The translations under genes were made by a program, and so were the position numbers. A stretch of 64,000 bases of DNA from Pseudomonadota bacterium. Its GTDB lineage: Bacteria; Desulfobacterota; Binatia; UBA9968. Location: contig JAJPJQ010000049.1 of assembly GCA_021324155.1 (NCBI GenBank), positions 178,287-242,286 on the forward strand. The letters are read 5' to 3'. Positions within the stretch are counted from its first letter, which is position 1; the number at the start of each line of letters is the position of its first letter. Shown here one piece after another: positions 25,901-34,742 of this stretch. The notes under the pieces are model-generated. The model was given only the letters and a program-made list of their open reading frames with translations, searched no databases and had not been told where the DNA came from.

Positions 25901-27013
25901 CTATTTGAGTATCTGCTCGGCGAACTCCGCCGCCGGCAGCCGGACCTTGGTGTATTTATCTTCGAGATGGTTGCGCAGGCGGTTATACTCGTCGAGCGTC
26001 AGCGTATCTTTCGCCGCCTGCGTGCCGAATTCGGCGAGCCATTTCGTATCGACGTCGAGGCGGCGCGTGGATGACTTCATGACCTTGCCGTAAAATTCCT
26101 GACCTTCGCGGCTGAGCAGCCAGTTGAGAAAGAGCTTCGCGCCGTTCGGGTGCGGCGGATTTTTGACGATGCCGACGATGCCGTAGCCGTTGCTCGCCGG
26201 CAGCCCCTCTTTCGGCGTCGGCAGCTGCTTGACGGGCAGTCCCGAGTTGATGAACGGCTCGTACTGCGAATGGCCCGCGCCCATCGTGAGCGCGAGCTTC
26301 GACTTCGCGAGCGCGTCGGCGATCTGCCTGAGATCGCGGCTGACGAAGAGATTCTGCTGCACCAGCTTTCTCAGAAAATCCTCGCCCTTGAGCTCCCAGC
26401 AGAGCGACCACAGCGACTGTCCGGAGCCGGGCACGCGCGGGTCGCTGAGGCCGATTCTGCCCTTCCACTTGGGATTCAAGAAATCGTCGAGTGAGCGCAG
26501 CTCCTCGGGCTTGGCGAGCGTCGAGTTGTACCACAGCCCGCCGGTGCCGACCTCTGCGATAAAGGAATAGAGGAAGCGCTTCGTTTTCAAATTATCTTCC
26601 CAGATGTGTCCGCCCCACCAGTTCTTCGGATCCTTCACTTCGGCGAGGACCATGTTGGGCTCGATCGACTCGAGCATGCCGCCGTGCGCGAGCGACAACG
26701 CCGTCCCCGTGCCGACGATCAGCGCGTCGAAATATTGAACGCCGGCCTTCTGCTCCGACGCGATGCGGCTCGCGTTCTGCGGCCCCGGCGCGGTGACGAG
26801 CTCGATATCGACGCCGAATTTGGCCTTGAACGCCGCGTCCATCTGCTTGCGCAGGTCGGCGCTCGGCGGAATCGCGACGACGACTTTGCCTTCTTGCTTG
26901 GAAGCGGCGACGACTTTACCGAAATCGGCGGGCTCGGCGGCGTGAAGGGATTAGATCGAGACAAAGAACAGGAAAGCAACGACACCGATCGCAAAGATTA
27001 TTGCGCAGCGTAA
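25901..27013 (-). pseudogene. ABC solute-binding protein (SBP 3) with disrupted signal peptide
   Basis: The mature domain is intact from at least 26842 (MDAAFKAKFGVDIEL) to the stop. Reading upstream in the same frame gives a signal-peptide-like segment (LRCAIIFAIGVVAFLFFVSI) broken by TAA at 26953-26951. The frame's 5' end runs into a palindromic repeat copy (27010-27037) exactly where the start codon should be. As it stands the gene lacks a start and export signal. Internal initiation at 26842 would give a 313-residue cytoplasmic protein. Confidence 0.7.
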
Positions 27014-27037
27014 GGGCGGTTCGCGAACCGCCCCGAC
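27010..27037. repeat. Palindromic repeat, copy 1
   Basis: Near-perfect copy of a 28-bp palindrome whose left half is GTAGGGGCGGTTCG; other copies are at 42299 and 49533. This copy abuts the degraded 5' end of SBP 3. A partial relative (GCGGTTCGCGTCATAGGGCGGCG) starts at 27061. Confidence 0.8.
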
Positions 27038-27092
27038 ATTTGAATAATGTGAAAACGATGCGGTTCGCGTCATAGGGCGGCGCGCTACGGGT

Positions 27093-27854
27093 TTACGACC
27101 ATCCGCGCGTCCACTTTTCGTTCTTCTTGATCTTTTCGGAGTAATAGCGCCACTCGGCGGAGTGAACGCTCTTCATGCGGTTGACGTTGGCGAAGAGCTT
27201 GTCCTTGCTCGCGGTGAGTTCTTCGACGAAGTCTTCGGTCGGCCCCTGAAAGCCCAGGAGGTGCGCCATCGCCTGGATCTTCGCGGTGCGCTCCATGTAG
27301 AGCGCCGTCATCGACGCCTCGTCGATCGTCTTGCCGACCGTGACGATGCCGTGACCTTTGATCATCACCGCCGACGCGCCGTCGAGCGCGCGGGCGAGCT
27401 CGGCGCCTTCGGCGTCGTCGAGAATATAGATCGGCCGCGGGTAAACGGGCACGCCGGCGCCGAAGCGGAACGACTGCATGTGCACGCAGGCGAGCTGCTT
27501 GTCGGCGAGGCCGAGCGCGATGCAAGCCGGCGCGTGCGAATGCACGATGGCGTTGACGTCCGGACGCGCCTTGAAGACCTCCGTGTAAATCGTCGATTCG
27601 CGCGGCGGGGTGCCGACGCCGGAAAGCTTTTTGAGCGAGTAATCGAAGCGCACGAGCCAGTCTTTGTCGCCTCCGTCCTCGGCACGGCGGAACATCTGCA
27701 CGGCAATCCCCTCGCCGTCCGGCATACGCACGCCGACGTGGCCCCAGATGTCGCCGATCTCCCATTCCAGGATCTTGGCGGCGATTCTCAACTCTTCGTC
27801 CGTCTGTTTCGCTGTGCCCTGTTTGGCCGTTACCCGTTGCGGCTTTCTTTTCAT
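27093..27854 (-). CDS. Class II aldolase/adducin family protein, possible dihydroxyphthalate decarboxylase-type
   Basis: The 253-residue protein starts at ATG 27854, overlapping the Rieske TGA. Zinc ligands are in VHSHAPA and KGHGIVTVG. The family covers fuculose-phosphate-type aldolases and also the 3,4-dihydroxyphthalate decarboxylases of actinobacterial phthalate operons. Overlap with a phthalate-dioxygenase-like gene makes a decarboxylase or aldolase acting on the ring product plausible (inference). Confidence 0.82.
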   Translation of the reverse strand: MKRKPQRVTAKQGTAKQTDEELRIAAKILEWEIGDIWGHVGVRMPDGEGIAVQMFRRAEDGGDKDWLVRFDYSLKKLSGVGTPPRESTIYTEVFKARPDVNAIVHSHAPACIALGLADKQLACVHMQSFRFGAGVPVYPRPIYILDDAEGAELARALDGASAVMIKGHGIVTVGKTIDEASMTALYMERTAKIQAMAHLLGFQGPTEDFVEELTASKDKLFANVNRMKSVHSAEWRYYSEKIKKNEKWTRGWS

Positions 27855-29152
27855 TTCTCCCCCGCCTGCAATGCCTTTTTTTCCGCCGGCGCGTATGCCG
27901 CGGGATTTTCTTTCTGCGCCGTCGCCGTCAGAAAATCGAAGCGCTCGCGCCAGCGCGCCTCCGCCGGCAAAAGATGCGCGAAGCAGTCGATATGCGGAAA
28001 GTGGTTCTTCGCCGGATCGCGCAGAATGTGCGGCGGCTCCTTGCCGTCCTGCAGCGCTTTGACGGCGTTCAAGAGATATTTTCTCACGGCGATGACCGCC
28101 TTGTCGCTCGACCCGAGATGCTCCTTGCTCCGGTCGTAGATCGGCCCCATGCTCTCGGTCGCGCACGCGTCGTGGTTGAGAAAATCCTCGATGCCCGTGA
28201 AATTGACTTTCTTTTGCATCTCGCGGTCCTGGAGATAATTATTCGCCGCGTTGCGGATGCGCCGGTAATCGGGGCCGATCTGCTTTCGCCGGTGCACTTC
28301 CTGCGGCTCGACGGCGCGCGTGCGGCGAAAACCGAAGTCGTAGCGCCACGAGTGCGTGTCGTCGTACGGCACATACATATGGACTTCGAAGCCGTCGAGC
28401 TCGTCGGGCGGACGTCCCGCCGGCACGCCGCCTAATACCGGCATCACGAAGCTCGAAAAGCGGATGTACTGCCGTCCCGGGCCCGCTTTTCGGGTCGCGA
28501 TCAAGCGCACGCCGAAATCGGTCTCTTCGGTCTCGTAGGCGGGCGCGGAATCGAGCCGCCATATCGCGCGCGCCGGACCATCGACGAAAGTCTGATGCAG
28601 CAAAGATAGATGCGAGGAATCGCACTCGCCCTCCAGGCCCTGGAGGTAGCTGCACTCCATCAGGCACTTGGTGACGTAAGTATAGTTCAGCGGCACCTGA
28701 TTCCATTCGTAATTCGGAAACAGCGGAATCTTCTGGCGCGGGCCGAGATAGGCGTAGATGATGCCCGCCGCCTCGTGCGTCGGATACGCCGTGTGCTTCA
28801 CTTTGGTTTTGAAGTCGCTGTCGGGCGGCTCGGCCGGCGTATCGAGCACATTGCCTTCGATGTCGAACTTCCAGCCGTGATAGATGCAGCGGAGCCCGCA
28901 CTCTTCGTTGCGGCCGTAGAAAAGCGACGTGCCGCGGTGCGCGCAGTGCTCGCCCACGAGCCCGATGCGGCCGTTGGTGTCGCGGAAAGCGACCAGCTCC
29001 TCGCCGAGCAGGCGCACGCGCGCGGGCGGCGAGTCGGGTTCGGGAATCTCTTCGGACAATAACGCCGGCAGCCAATACCGGCGCATGACCTCGCCCATCG
29101 GCGTGCCCGGGCCGATTCGCGTCAGCAGCTCGTTCTGCTCTTTGGGAAGCAT
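27851..29152 (-). CDS. Rieske [2Fe-2S] aromatic oxygenase, phthalate dioxygenase-like
   Basis: The 433-residue protein has Rieske ligands C70, H72, C89 and H92 and iron ligands D178-x2-H181-x4-H186 (CDSSHLSLLH). The N-terminus ELLTRIGPGTPMGEVMRRYW and the block YGRNEECGLRCIYHGWKFD closely match phthalate 4,5-dioxygenase large subunits. It is preceded by AAGGAGAG. It lies between the Pht5-like gene (23 bases upstream) and the class II aldolase (overlap). Confidence 0.93.
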   Translation of the reverse strand: MLPKEQNELLTRIGPGTPMGEVMRRYWLPALLSEEIPEPDSPPARVRLLGEELVAFRDTNGRIGLVGEHCAHRGTSLFYGRNEECGLRCIYHGWKFDIEGNVLDTPAEPPDSDFKTKVKHTAYPTHEAAGIIYAYLGPRQKIPLFPNYEWNQVPLNYTYVTKCLMECSYLQGLEGECDSSHLSLLHQTFVDGPARAIWRLDSAPAYETEETDFGVRLIATRKAGPGRQYIRFSSFVMPVLGGVPAGRPPDELDGFEVHMYVPYDDTHSWRYDFGFRRTRAVEPQEVHRRKQIGPDYRRIRNAANNYLQDREMQKKVNFTGIEDFLNHDACATESMGPIYDRSKEHLGSSDKAVIAVRKYLLNAVKALQDGKEPPHILRDPAKNHFPHIDCFAHLLPAEARWRERFDFLTATAQKENPAAYAPAEKKALQAGEK

Positions 29153-29175
29153 CGCAATCTCTCCTTAAGGATAGC

Positions 29176-30144
29176 TCAAGTGTCCAAGGTCGACGCGGCG
29201 AAGATATCTTTGTCGGCGAGCCGCGCGCGCGTCATGCCCTGCTCGTGATTGTACGACACGAGCGCGTCGATCGTGCTGCGGTTGGAGCGGATGCCGTATT
29301 TCCACGGATCGCCCCAGCGCGCGAACTGCTCCTTCGCGCGCTCGCGCAGGTAAATCACCGAAAAACCGCCGCGGTCGCTGAGAATGTCGTCATAGGCGGT
29401 CTGTTTCGCCCGCTCGAAGGCCGCATAGAGTTTGCCGGCGAGCTCGGGATGGGCGCGGTCGAGCTTCTTGCTGATCACGATGATGTGCACGGGCGTGTAA
29501 ATGCCGATCTCGCGGTAAAGCTTTTCATCTTCTTCCATGTAATCGGGAAAAAGCCGCTTCACCTTTGGACTGCTCTCCAGGACTTCGAGCAGCTTCGCGT
29601 CGGAAATATCGGTTACGAGGGCGTCGACCTCGCCGTCGAGCAGGCGGTCGGCGGCGCTTTTTTTGCTGTCGACGTAGTCGATGCGCGTCGTTTTGTCGTA
29701 ATTCGGAAATACTTCTTTCACCTGGGCCGACCAGGCGATCTTCGAGATGTCGACGCCGTGGCGATGCTGCAGCAGCCCGCGCACCCAGACGCTGATCGCG
29801 GTGCGGTATTGCCGCGTGCCGATCGTCCTGCCTTCGAGGTCTTTCGGTTTCTGGATGCCGGCGTCGGCGCGGCAAAAGATAAACGGATAGACCGGCTTGC
29901 GCTTCGAGAAGACCGGCAGGCCGATCAGCTCCCAACCGGCGTCGATCGCGGGAAGAAAATAGCCGAGGTTGAGATCGCAGACGCCGAAATCGCCCTCGCG
30001 AAGCTGCGGATAGTCGGCGAAGACCATCGACGAGGTCTTCGTCGGCTTCAACTTTACGCCGTCGATTTTCACGCGCCCTTCGAAGAAAGGCATCGTGATG
30101 TCGTAGCGCATCTCGGAAAAGGGAAGCTCCAGCTCGCCCGCCAT
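29176..30144 (-). CDS. 4,5-dihydroxyphthalate decarboxylase-like protein (periplasmic-binding fold)
   Basis: The 322-residue protein lacks a signal peptide. It matches the Pht5 group of the type 2 periplasmic-binding fold, for example DLEGRTIGTRQYRTAISVWV, then RGLLQHRHGVD. Pht5 decarboxylates 4,5-dihydroxyphthalate, and its homologues are often annotated as ABC solute-binding proteins. Its position before a phthalate-dioxygenase-like gene supports the enzyme reading. A cytoplasmic ligand-binding role cannot be excluded. Confidence 0.72.
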   Translation of the reverse strand: MAGELELPFSEMRYDITMPFFEGRVKIDGVKLKPTKTSSMVFADYPQLREGDFGVCDLNLGYFLPAIDAGWELIGLPVFSKRKPVYPFIFCRADAGIQKPKDLEGRTIGTRQYRTAISVWVRGLLQHRHGVDISKIAWSAQVKEVFPNYDKTTRIDYVDSKKSAADRLLDGEVDALVTDISDAKLLEVLESSPKVKRLFPDYMEEDEKLYREIGIYTPVHIIVISKKLDRAHPELAGKLYAAFERAKQTAYDDILSDRGGFSVIYLRERAKEQFARWGDPWKYGIRSNRSTIDALVSYNHEQGMTRARLADKDIFAASTLDT

Positions 30145-30252
30145 GCTACCTGCGAGTCAATAACCTTCGCCTTTTCGGTTGTCAAGCTAACCGCCCTGGA
30201 CGACGCGGCGATTTCGGTTTAGTCTGCGGCAAGTTTTGTGAACGGAGAAAAA

Positions 30253-31539
30253 ATGCCTGCGATCGAGCCCGAGCGCGTCATGCGCAAAGTCGTGCGGCGC
30301 CTCATCCCTTTTCTCTTCATCTGCTACATCGTCAACTACATCGACCGCATCAATGTCGGCTACGCGGCGCTCGAGATGAAGGCCGACCTCGGCTTCAGCG
30401 ACGCGGTCTACGGCCTCGGCGCCAGCATGTTCTTCGTTGGTTACGTGCTGTTCGAGATTCCGAGCAACCTGATTATGGAGCGCGTCGGCGCGCGTCTCTG
30501 GATCGCGCGCATCATGATCTCCTGGGGCGCGATTTCCTCGTGCATGATGTTCGTCAAGACACCGGAGATGTTTTACCTCCTGCGCTTTCTCCTCGGCGCG
30601 GCCGAAGCGGGATTTTTTCCGGGCACGATCCTCTATCTTACCCACTGGGTGCCGGCCAAGGAGCGCGCACGCGCAGTCGCGCTGTTCCTAACATCGACGG
30701 CGCTCTCCGGCGTCATCGGCGGCCCGCTCTCCGGCGTGCTGATGAATCTTGGCGGCGTCGGAACGCTCGCCGGATGGCAATGGCTGTTCGTGATCGAAGG
30801 CATCCCCGCCGTGATCTTGGGTTTCGTCACACTCGCCTATCTCACCGACCGGCCGGAGCAGGCGCGGTGGCTCGCGCCGGAAGAGCGCGCGTGGCTCGGG
30901 GCGACCATGCGGGCCGAGCAGGAGGAAAAGCGCCTGCGCCACAGCCATACTCTCGCGACCGCCCTCGTCGACCGTAAAGTTTGGCGGCTGTGCCTGCTCT
31001 ATTTTTCCATCATCATCAGTTTTTACGGGGTCGTTTTCTGGCTGCCGCAGATCGTCAAGAATTTCTCCGGCATGACGAATCTGATGGTCGGCATCGTCTC
31101 TGCCGTGCCGTATTTGATCGCCGCGATCGCGATGGTGTTGATCGGCAATCATTCCGACAAGACGGGCGAGCGCCGCCGGCACGTGGCCATGCCGGCGCTC
31201 GCGGGCAGCATCGGGCTCATCCTCAGCGCTTTGCTGCAACGTCACAGCCCGCCGCTCGCGTTTCTCGCGCTCTGTCTCGCCGCGCTCGGCATCTGGAGCA
31301 CGCTTGGGCCTTTTTGGAGCCTGCCGACGGAGTTCCTGAGCGGCACAGCCGCCGCGGGAGGCATCGCGCTCATCAACTCGATCGGCAACGTCGGCGGCTT
31401 TGTCGGGCCTTTCGTCGTCGGCTACGTCAAACAGGCGACCGGCGATTTCACCGGCGGGCTCTTCTGCCTCGCCGCGACGCTTGTCGCCGGCAGCTGCCTC
31501 GCGCTCAAGCTCGCCGGCAACCGCGAGCCAGACGGATGA
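30253..31539 (+). CDS. MFS transporter, anion:cation symporter (ACS) family
   Basis: The 428-residue protein has twelve predicted helices. I chose ATG 30253 because CGGAG precedes it; an in-frame GTG at 30238 would add five residues. The loop NYIDRINVGYAALEMKADLG, then FSDAVYGLG, is typical of ACS members such as phthalate, tartrate and hydroxyphenylacetate permeases. It is divergent from the Pht5-like/Rieske/aldolase cluster, so it probably imports that cluster's aromatic acid (inference). Confidence 0.9.
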   Translation: MPAIEPERVMRKVVRRLIPFLFICYIVNYIDRINVGYAALEMKADLGFSDAVYGLGASMFFVGYVLFEIPSNLIMERVGARLWIARIMISWGAISSCMMFVKTPEMFYLLRFLLGAAEAGFFPGTILYLTHWVPAKERARAVALFLTSTALSGVIGGPLSGVLMNLGGVGTLAGWQWLFVIEGIPAVILGFVTLAYLTDRPEQARWLAPEERAWLGATMRAEQEEKRLRHSHTLATALVDRKVWRLCLLYFSIIISFYGVVFWLPQIVKNFSGMTNLMVGIVSAVPYLIAAIAMVLIGNHSDKTGERRRHVAMPALAGSIGLILSALLQRHSPPLAFLALCLAALGIWSTLGPFWSLPTEFLSGTAAAGGIALINSIGNVGGFVGPFVVGYVKQATGDFTGGLFCLAATLVAGSCLALKLAGNREPDG

Positions 31540-31713
31540 TCGACGTCCCAGCCTGCCGCGCGGCCCGTCGCTCTGCGCACCTGTAACGAAGATGACCAAA
31601 GAACGACAAATTTGTCACCAATCATCCCGCCGCCGCATTCGATTTCAATCGGAGCATAACGAAACTACCTGAAAACACAGCGCTTCTTGAGCACGGCATG
31701 CGCGCGAACTCCG

Positions 31714-31729
31714 TGGCACGATCTGTGCT
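31714..31729 (+). promoter_or_regulatory. Candidate sigma-54 promoter
   Basis: TGGCAC at 31714-31719 and GTGCT at 31725-31729 have the GG and GC doublets exactly ten bases apart, one mismatch from the sigma-54 consensus. It lies about 50 bases before the HTH gene at 31782. No sigma-54 activator is encoded nearby. Confidence 0.4.
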
Positions 31730-31781
31730 GTTTCGCGAAACCCAAAGCACGGCATTGCATGTCAGATAACAGGGAGGCGTT

Positions 31782-32003
31782 ATGGATGAGATATTGACCG
31801 CAAGCGAAGCGGCGGAGCTTTTAAAGGTGCATAAGCGGACAGTTTACCGTCTCGCGGAAGAAGGCGTGATACCGGGAAATCGCATCGGCCACCGCTGGCG
31901 CTTCAGCAAGCAGAATATTCTCGCGATGGTCGCCAAGCCTGAACTGCAGGCGGCGTCCGAGAGCAACGGCAAGAGCGAAGCCGCCGCTGTCGTCTCCGAG
32001 TAG
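31782..32003 (+). CDS. Excisionase/MerR-like single HTH DNA-binding protein
   Basis: The 73-residue protein has the helix-turn-helix 17 type fold: LTASEAAELLKVHKRTVYRL, then the wing IGHRWRFSK. The start has AGGGAGGCG. Such proteins bind DNA alone or tether partners. It is 10 bases upstream of a histidine kinase gene and is a distant relative of the HTH protein at 33127, on the other side of that kinase. Confidence 0.83.
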   Translation: MDEILTASEAAELLKVHKRTVYRLAEEGVIPGNRIGHRWRFSKQNILAMVAKPELQAASESNGKSEAAAVVSE

Positions 32004-32013
32004 GAGCGACAAC

Positions 32014-33162
32014 GTGGAAGCGCTCTTCGGCTCTACGACGACGGCGCCGCCGCGGCCGTGGAAAACCGTCGCACGCGCGATTCGGAAAAGAATTTGCCGC
32101 GTGCGGCCGTCCTCTGCGGTACTCGGCGGATACTTGGCGGTCCACGCCGCGCTATTGCTTGCGTCGGGAGAGGCTTTCGCGCCGCTCGCTTTCGTCCGAA
32201 CGCTCGGCCCGGTGACGATCGCCCTCCTCTACATCTATTTGGCACGGAGCGAAGACATGCAACAAAACATCAATGAACGAACAGCCCTCGGCCGCCGCGA
32301 AGCGCGCCACGCCGAAGAAAAGACGGCGCTCGTCGATGAGATCAAGCGGCGGGAAGAGTCGCTCGATCGAGCGAACCGTGTGAAAGACCAGTTCCTGGGG
32401 ATGGTCTCGCACGAGCTTCGCACGCCGCTCAACGTGATCGTCGGCTACACGCGACTGCTCAAAGAGCGAATGCTCGGCGAGCTCGACCCGATCCAGGCCG
32501 ACGCCATCGCCAAGATCGATTGCCATGCGAGGGCGCACCTCGCGATGATCGCGGACCTGTTGGAGATCACGAGCCTCAATGCCGGTAGAAACGCCAGCCG
32601 CTGCCAGGAGATCTCGCTCAGCGGACTGCTCGACGATCTCAAAGCCTACCACGACATTCCCCGCGGCAAAGAAATCGAGCTCGTCTGGAGTTATCCGGAA
32701 AATCTGCCTGTGGTTAGAACCGACGGCGAGAAGATAAAACATATTTTGCGCAATGTCATCGATAACGCCATCAAGTTCACGGCGCGCGGCTCGGTGAAGG
32801 TCGCAGCCCGGATGGTTGCGCCGCCGGCCGGGATGTCCGCTGAAAAACAGTATGTCGAATTTGCCGTCACGGATACCGGCATCGGCATGGCGCCGGAGGA
32901 TCTCTCGCGCATTTTCGATCGTTTTCATCAGAGCGATTCGTCGAGCACTCGGCAGTACGGCGGACTCGGGATGGGCCTTTACGTCGCGCAGCGGCTTGCG
33001 GCTCTGCTCGGCGCCATGATCCGGGCCGAGAGCGCTCTCGGGCATGGGTCGACTTTTACGGTAACGCTCGGGTGCGAGCCGTCGATGGCGGAAAGATTTT
33101 CGCGACGATCTGCGCGGCGGGAAGAATCAGTGGCCGATGGGGATGTTCATCTTGGTCTTTAG
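32014..33162 (+). CDS. Sensor histidine kinase without receiver domain
   Basis: The 382-residue protein starts at GTG 32014. It has two close N-terminal helices (about residues 33-75), a short coiled coil (about 80-118), HisKA with H133 in MVSHELRTPLNVIVGY, and an ATPase domain (NVIDNAIKF, VTDTGIGMA, GGLGMGLYV). No response regulator gene is adjacent; instead HTH proteins flank it on both sides. The last 36 bases overlap the opposite-strand gene at 33127. Confidence 0.88.
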   Translation: MEALFGSTTTAPPRPWKTVARAIRKRICRVRPSSAVLGGYLAVHAALLLASGEAFAPLAFVRTLGPVTIALLYIYLARSEDMQQNINERTALGRREARHAEEKTALVDEIKRREESLDRANRVKDQFLGMVSHELRTPLNVIVGYTRLLKERMLGELDPIQADAIAKIDCHARAHLAMIADLLEITSLNAGRNASRCQEISLSGLLDDLKAYHDIPRGKEIELVWSYPENLPVVRTDGEKIKHILRNVIDNAIKFTARGSVKVAARMVAPPAGMSAEKQYVEFAVTDTGIGMAPEDLSRIFDRFHQSDSSSTRQYGGLGMGLYVAQRLAALLGAMIRAESALGHGSTFTVTLGCEPSMAERFSRRSARREESVADGDVHLGL

Positions 33163-33315
33163 CCAGTGTTCCAGCATGCTGCGCTTGAAGCGCCACTGGT
33201 TGCCGATTTTAAAGGCCGGAATCTTCTTCTGTGAGACGAGGCGGTAGATGGTGTACTCGTCGACCCGCAAGTACTGGGCGACCTCTCTAGTGGTCATAAA
33301 TTCTTCCTGGTCCAT
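33127..33315 (-). CDS. Excisionase-like single HTH DNA-binding protein
   Basis: The 62-residue protein starts at ATG 33315, with GAGGG about eight bases upstream; a GTG at 33333 would add six residues. It contains MTTREVAQYLRVDEYTIYRL and the wing IGNQWRFKRS. Its 3' end overlaps the tail of the histidine kinase on the other strand, so the two transcripts are antisense to each other there. Confidence 0.83.
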   Translation of the reverse strand: MDQEEFMTTREVAQYLRVDEYTIYRLVSQKKIPAFKIGNQWRFKRSMLEHWLKTKMNIPIGH

Positions 33316-33452
33316 TTTGAGGCCCTCTTCCACTACCCTACCCCGCTTTTAAAATAGCATCACTTACACTGGCGCAAAACCTCCGTCAAGGCACAAAAAG
33401 ACCCCTTTTTTGTTACCCCCGACCCACCCTTGTTTCCGGCAAAAAGAGCTTC

Positions 33453-34742
33453 TTAAAGGCGGTTGACGAAGCGGCCGGGGCTGAGAATGCCGTCCGGATC
33501 GAATTGCTGCTTGATCCTGCGCATCAGCGCTAAAGTCGTCGGCGGCTCTCCCCAGACGTCAAGGTTTTGCTTCAGAGCCGCGGGCGCAGAAACGATAATC
33601 GAATGCCCCCGGTACTGCCGCACCACAGCTGCAAGCTCACCATAGAGCTCGAGGCCGGCGGTAGTGGGCTCCATCAGCGCCCAGACCACGCCGGTTCCAT
33701 AATGACAGACGTATTGAGCGCGCCTGCCCGGCGCGCTCTCAGAAGTAAGCTGCGGCACTAGTGTTTCGATTGTCTCTATGGGCACGGTCAATCGGCAAAG
33801 AATGCCATTGCTCCCCCAGCCGAAACCGCCAAGCTCCTGCCACAACGAGTCATGCGGCGCGTCCCGGAGAACGCCTGGGTCGAGGCCGGCGCGCTCGGCG
33901 GCCGCGGTCAGATCGCGGAGATGCCGCGCGACCGCTTCCTCGAAGCCTTCGATCCAAGCGACGGCACGGGAAGCATCGCCGTTGTTTTCAGGTCCGGCAA
34001 TGACGAGCGCGGACGGCAGCAGCGCCGAGTTGGAAATCGCTTTGGCGAAGTCGAGGCAGCGCTGCGGAGCGCCGGTCGCGACGAACGACGCGGCGACTTC
34101 GGGAAGCGGCGAGACCCGGAAGGTCAGCTCGGTAATGACGCCGAGCGTGCCGAGCGATCCGATGAAGAGCTTCGCGAGGTCGTACCCGGCGACGTTCTTC
34201 ACCACCTTACCGCCGGCTTTGACCTGCTCGCCGGTCGCGAGAACCATTTTCATGCCGATTACGAGATCGCGCATACCGCCGTAAAGCGGCCGGCGCGGAC
34301 CGTTGATATTCGCCGCGGCGATGCCGCCGAGCGTGGCCTCGGTCGGCCGCGACGGATCGACGGGCAGGAACTGGCGCCGCTCGGCCAGCAGGTTCCGGAA
34401 GGCCGCAGCGGTAATACCGGCTTCGGCGGTCGCGGTGAGATTGGCGTCGTCGTGCTCGACGAGGCGCGCGAGCCTGTCCAGTTTGAGAACGACATCCACT
34501 CGCTTCGGAATATTTCCGAGACTCATGAGCGTGCCGCCGCCCCATGGGAGGACCGCCGCGCCGGCTTCGGCGCAAACGCGCAGGACCGCGCCGACTTCCT
34601 CCGCAGCAAAAACTTGACAGAGAACTTTCGGCACTTGACGGTCGACGGAATGGCGGTCGACGAGCGCCGGGTCGGCGCTGACCGCGTCGGGACCGGTCTC
34701 GCGGGCGAGCGCCGCCGCGAGCGCATCGGGGGAAATTTTCAT
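33453..34742 (-). CDS. glcE: Glycolate oxidase FAD-binding subunit GlcE
   Basis: The 429-residue protein has a PCMH-type FAD domain. It starts at ATG 34742, overlapping the glcF stop. Motifs include AVLPWGGGTLMSLGNIPKRV and GGKVVKNVAGYDLAKLFIGS, typical of GlcE. Together with GlcD and GlcF it oxidises glycolate (or another 2-hydroxy acid) to the keto acid, passing electrons to the respiratory chain. The frame is open well upstream, but that part shadows glcF. Confidence 0.9.
   Translation of the reverse strand: MKISPDALAAALARETGPDAVSADPALVDRHSVDRQVPKVLCQVFAAEEVGAVLRVCAEAGAAVLPWGGGTLMSLGNIPKRVDVVLKLDRLARLVEHDDANLTATAEAGITAAAFRNLLAERRQFLPVDPSRPTEATLGGIAAANINGPRRPLYGGMRDLVIGMKMVLATGEQVKAGGKVVKNVAGYDLAKLFIGSLGTLGVITELTFRVSPLPEVAASFVATGAPQRCLDFAKAISNSALLPSALVIAGPENNGDASRAVAWIEGFEEAVARHLRDLTAAAERAGLDPGVLRDAPHDSLWQELGGFGWGSNGILCRLTVPIETIETLVPQLTSESAPGRRAQYVCHYGTGVVWALMEPTTAGLELYGELAAVVRQYRGHSIIVSAPAALKQNLDVWGEPPTTLALMRRIKQQFDPDGILSPGRFVNRL

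Noticed and set aside
26951..26953. TAA in the SBP 3 signal peptide as possible recoding
   Set aside because: TAA is not used for Sec or Pyl, and the start codon is also missing, so decay is the simpler reading.
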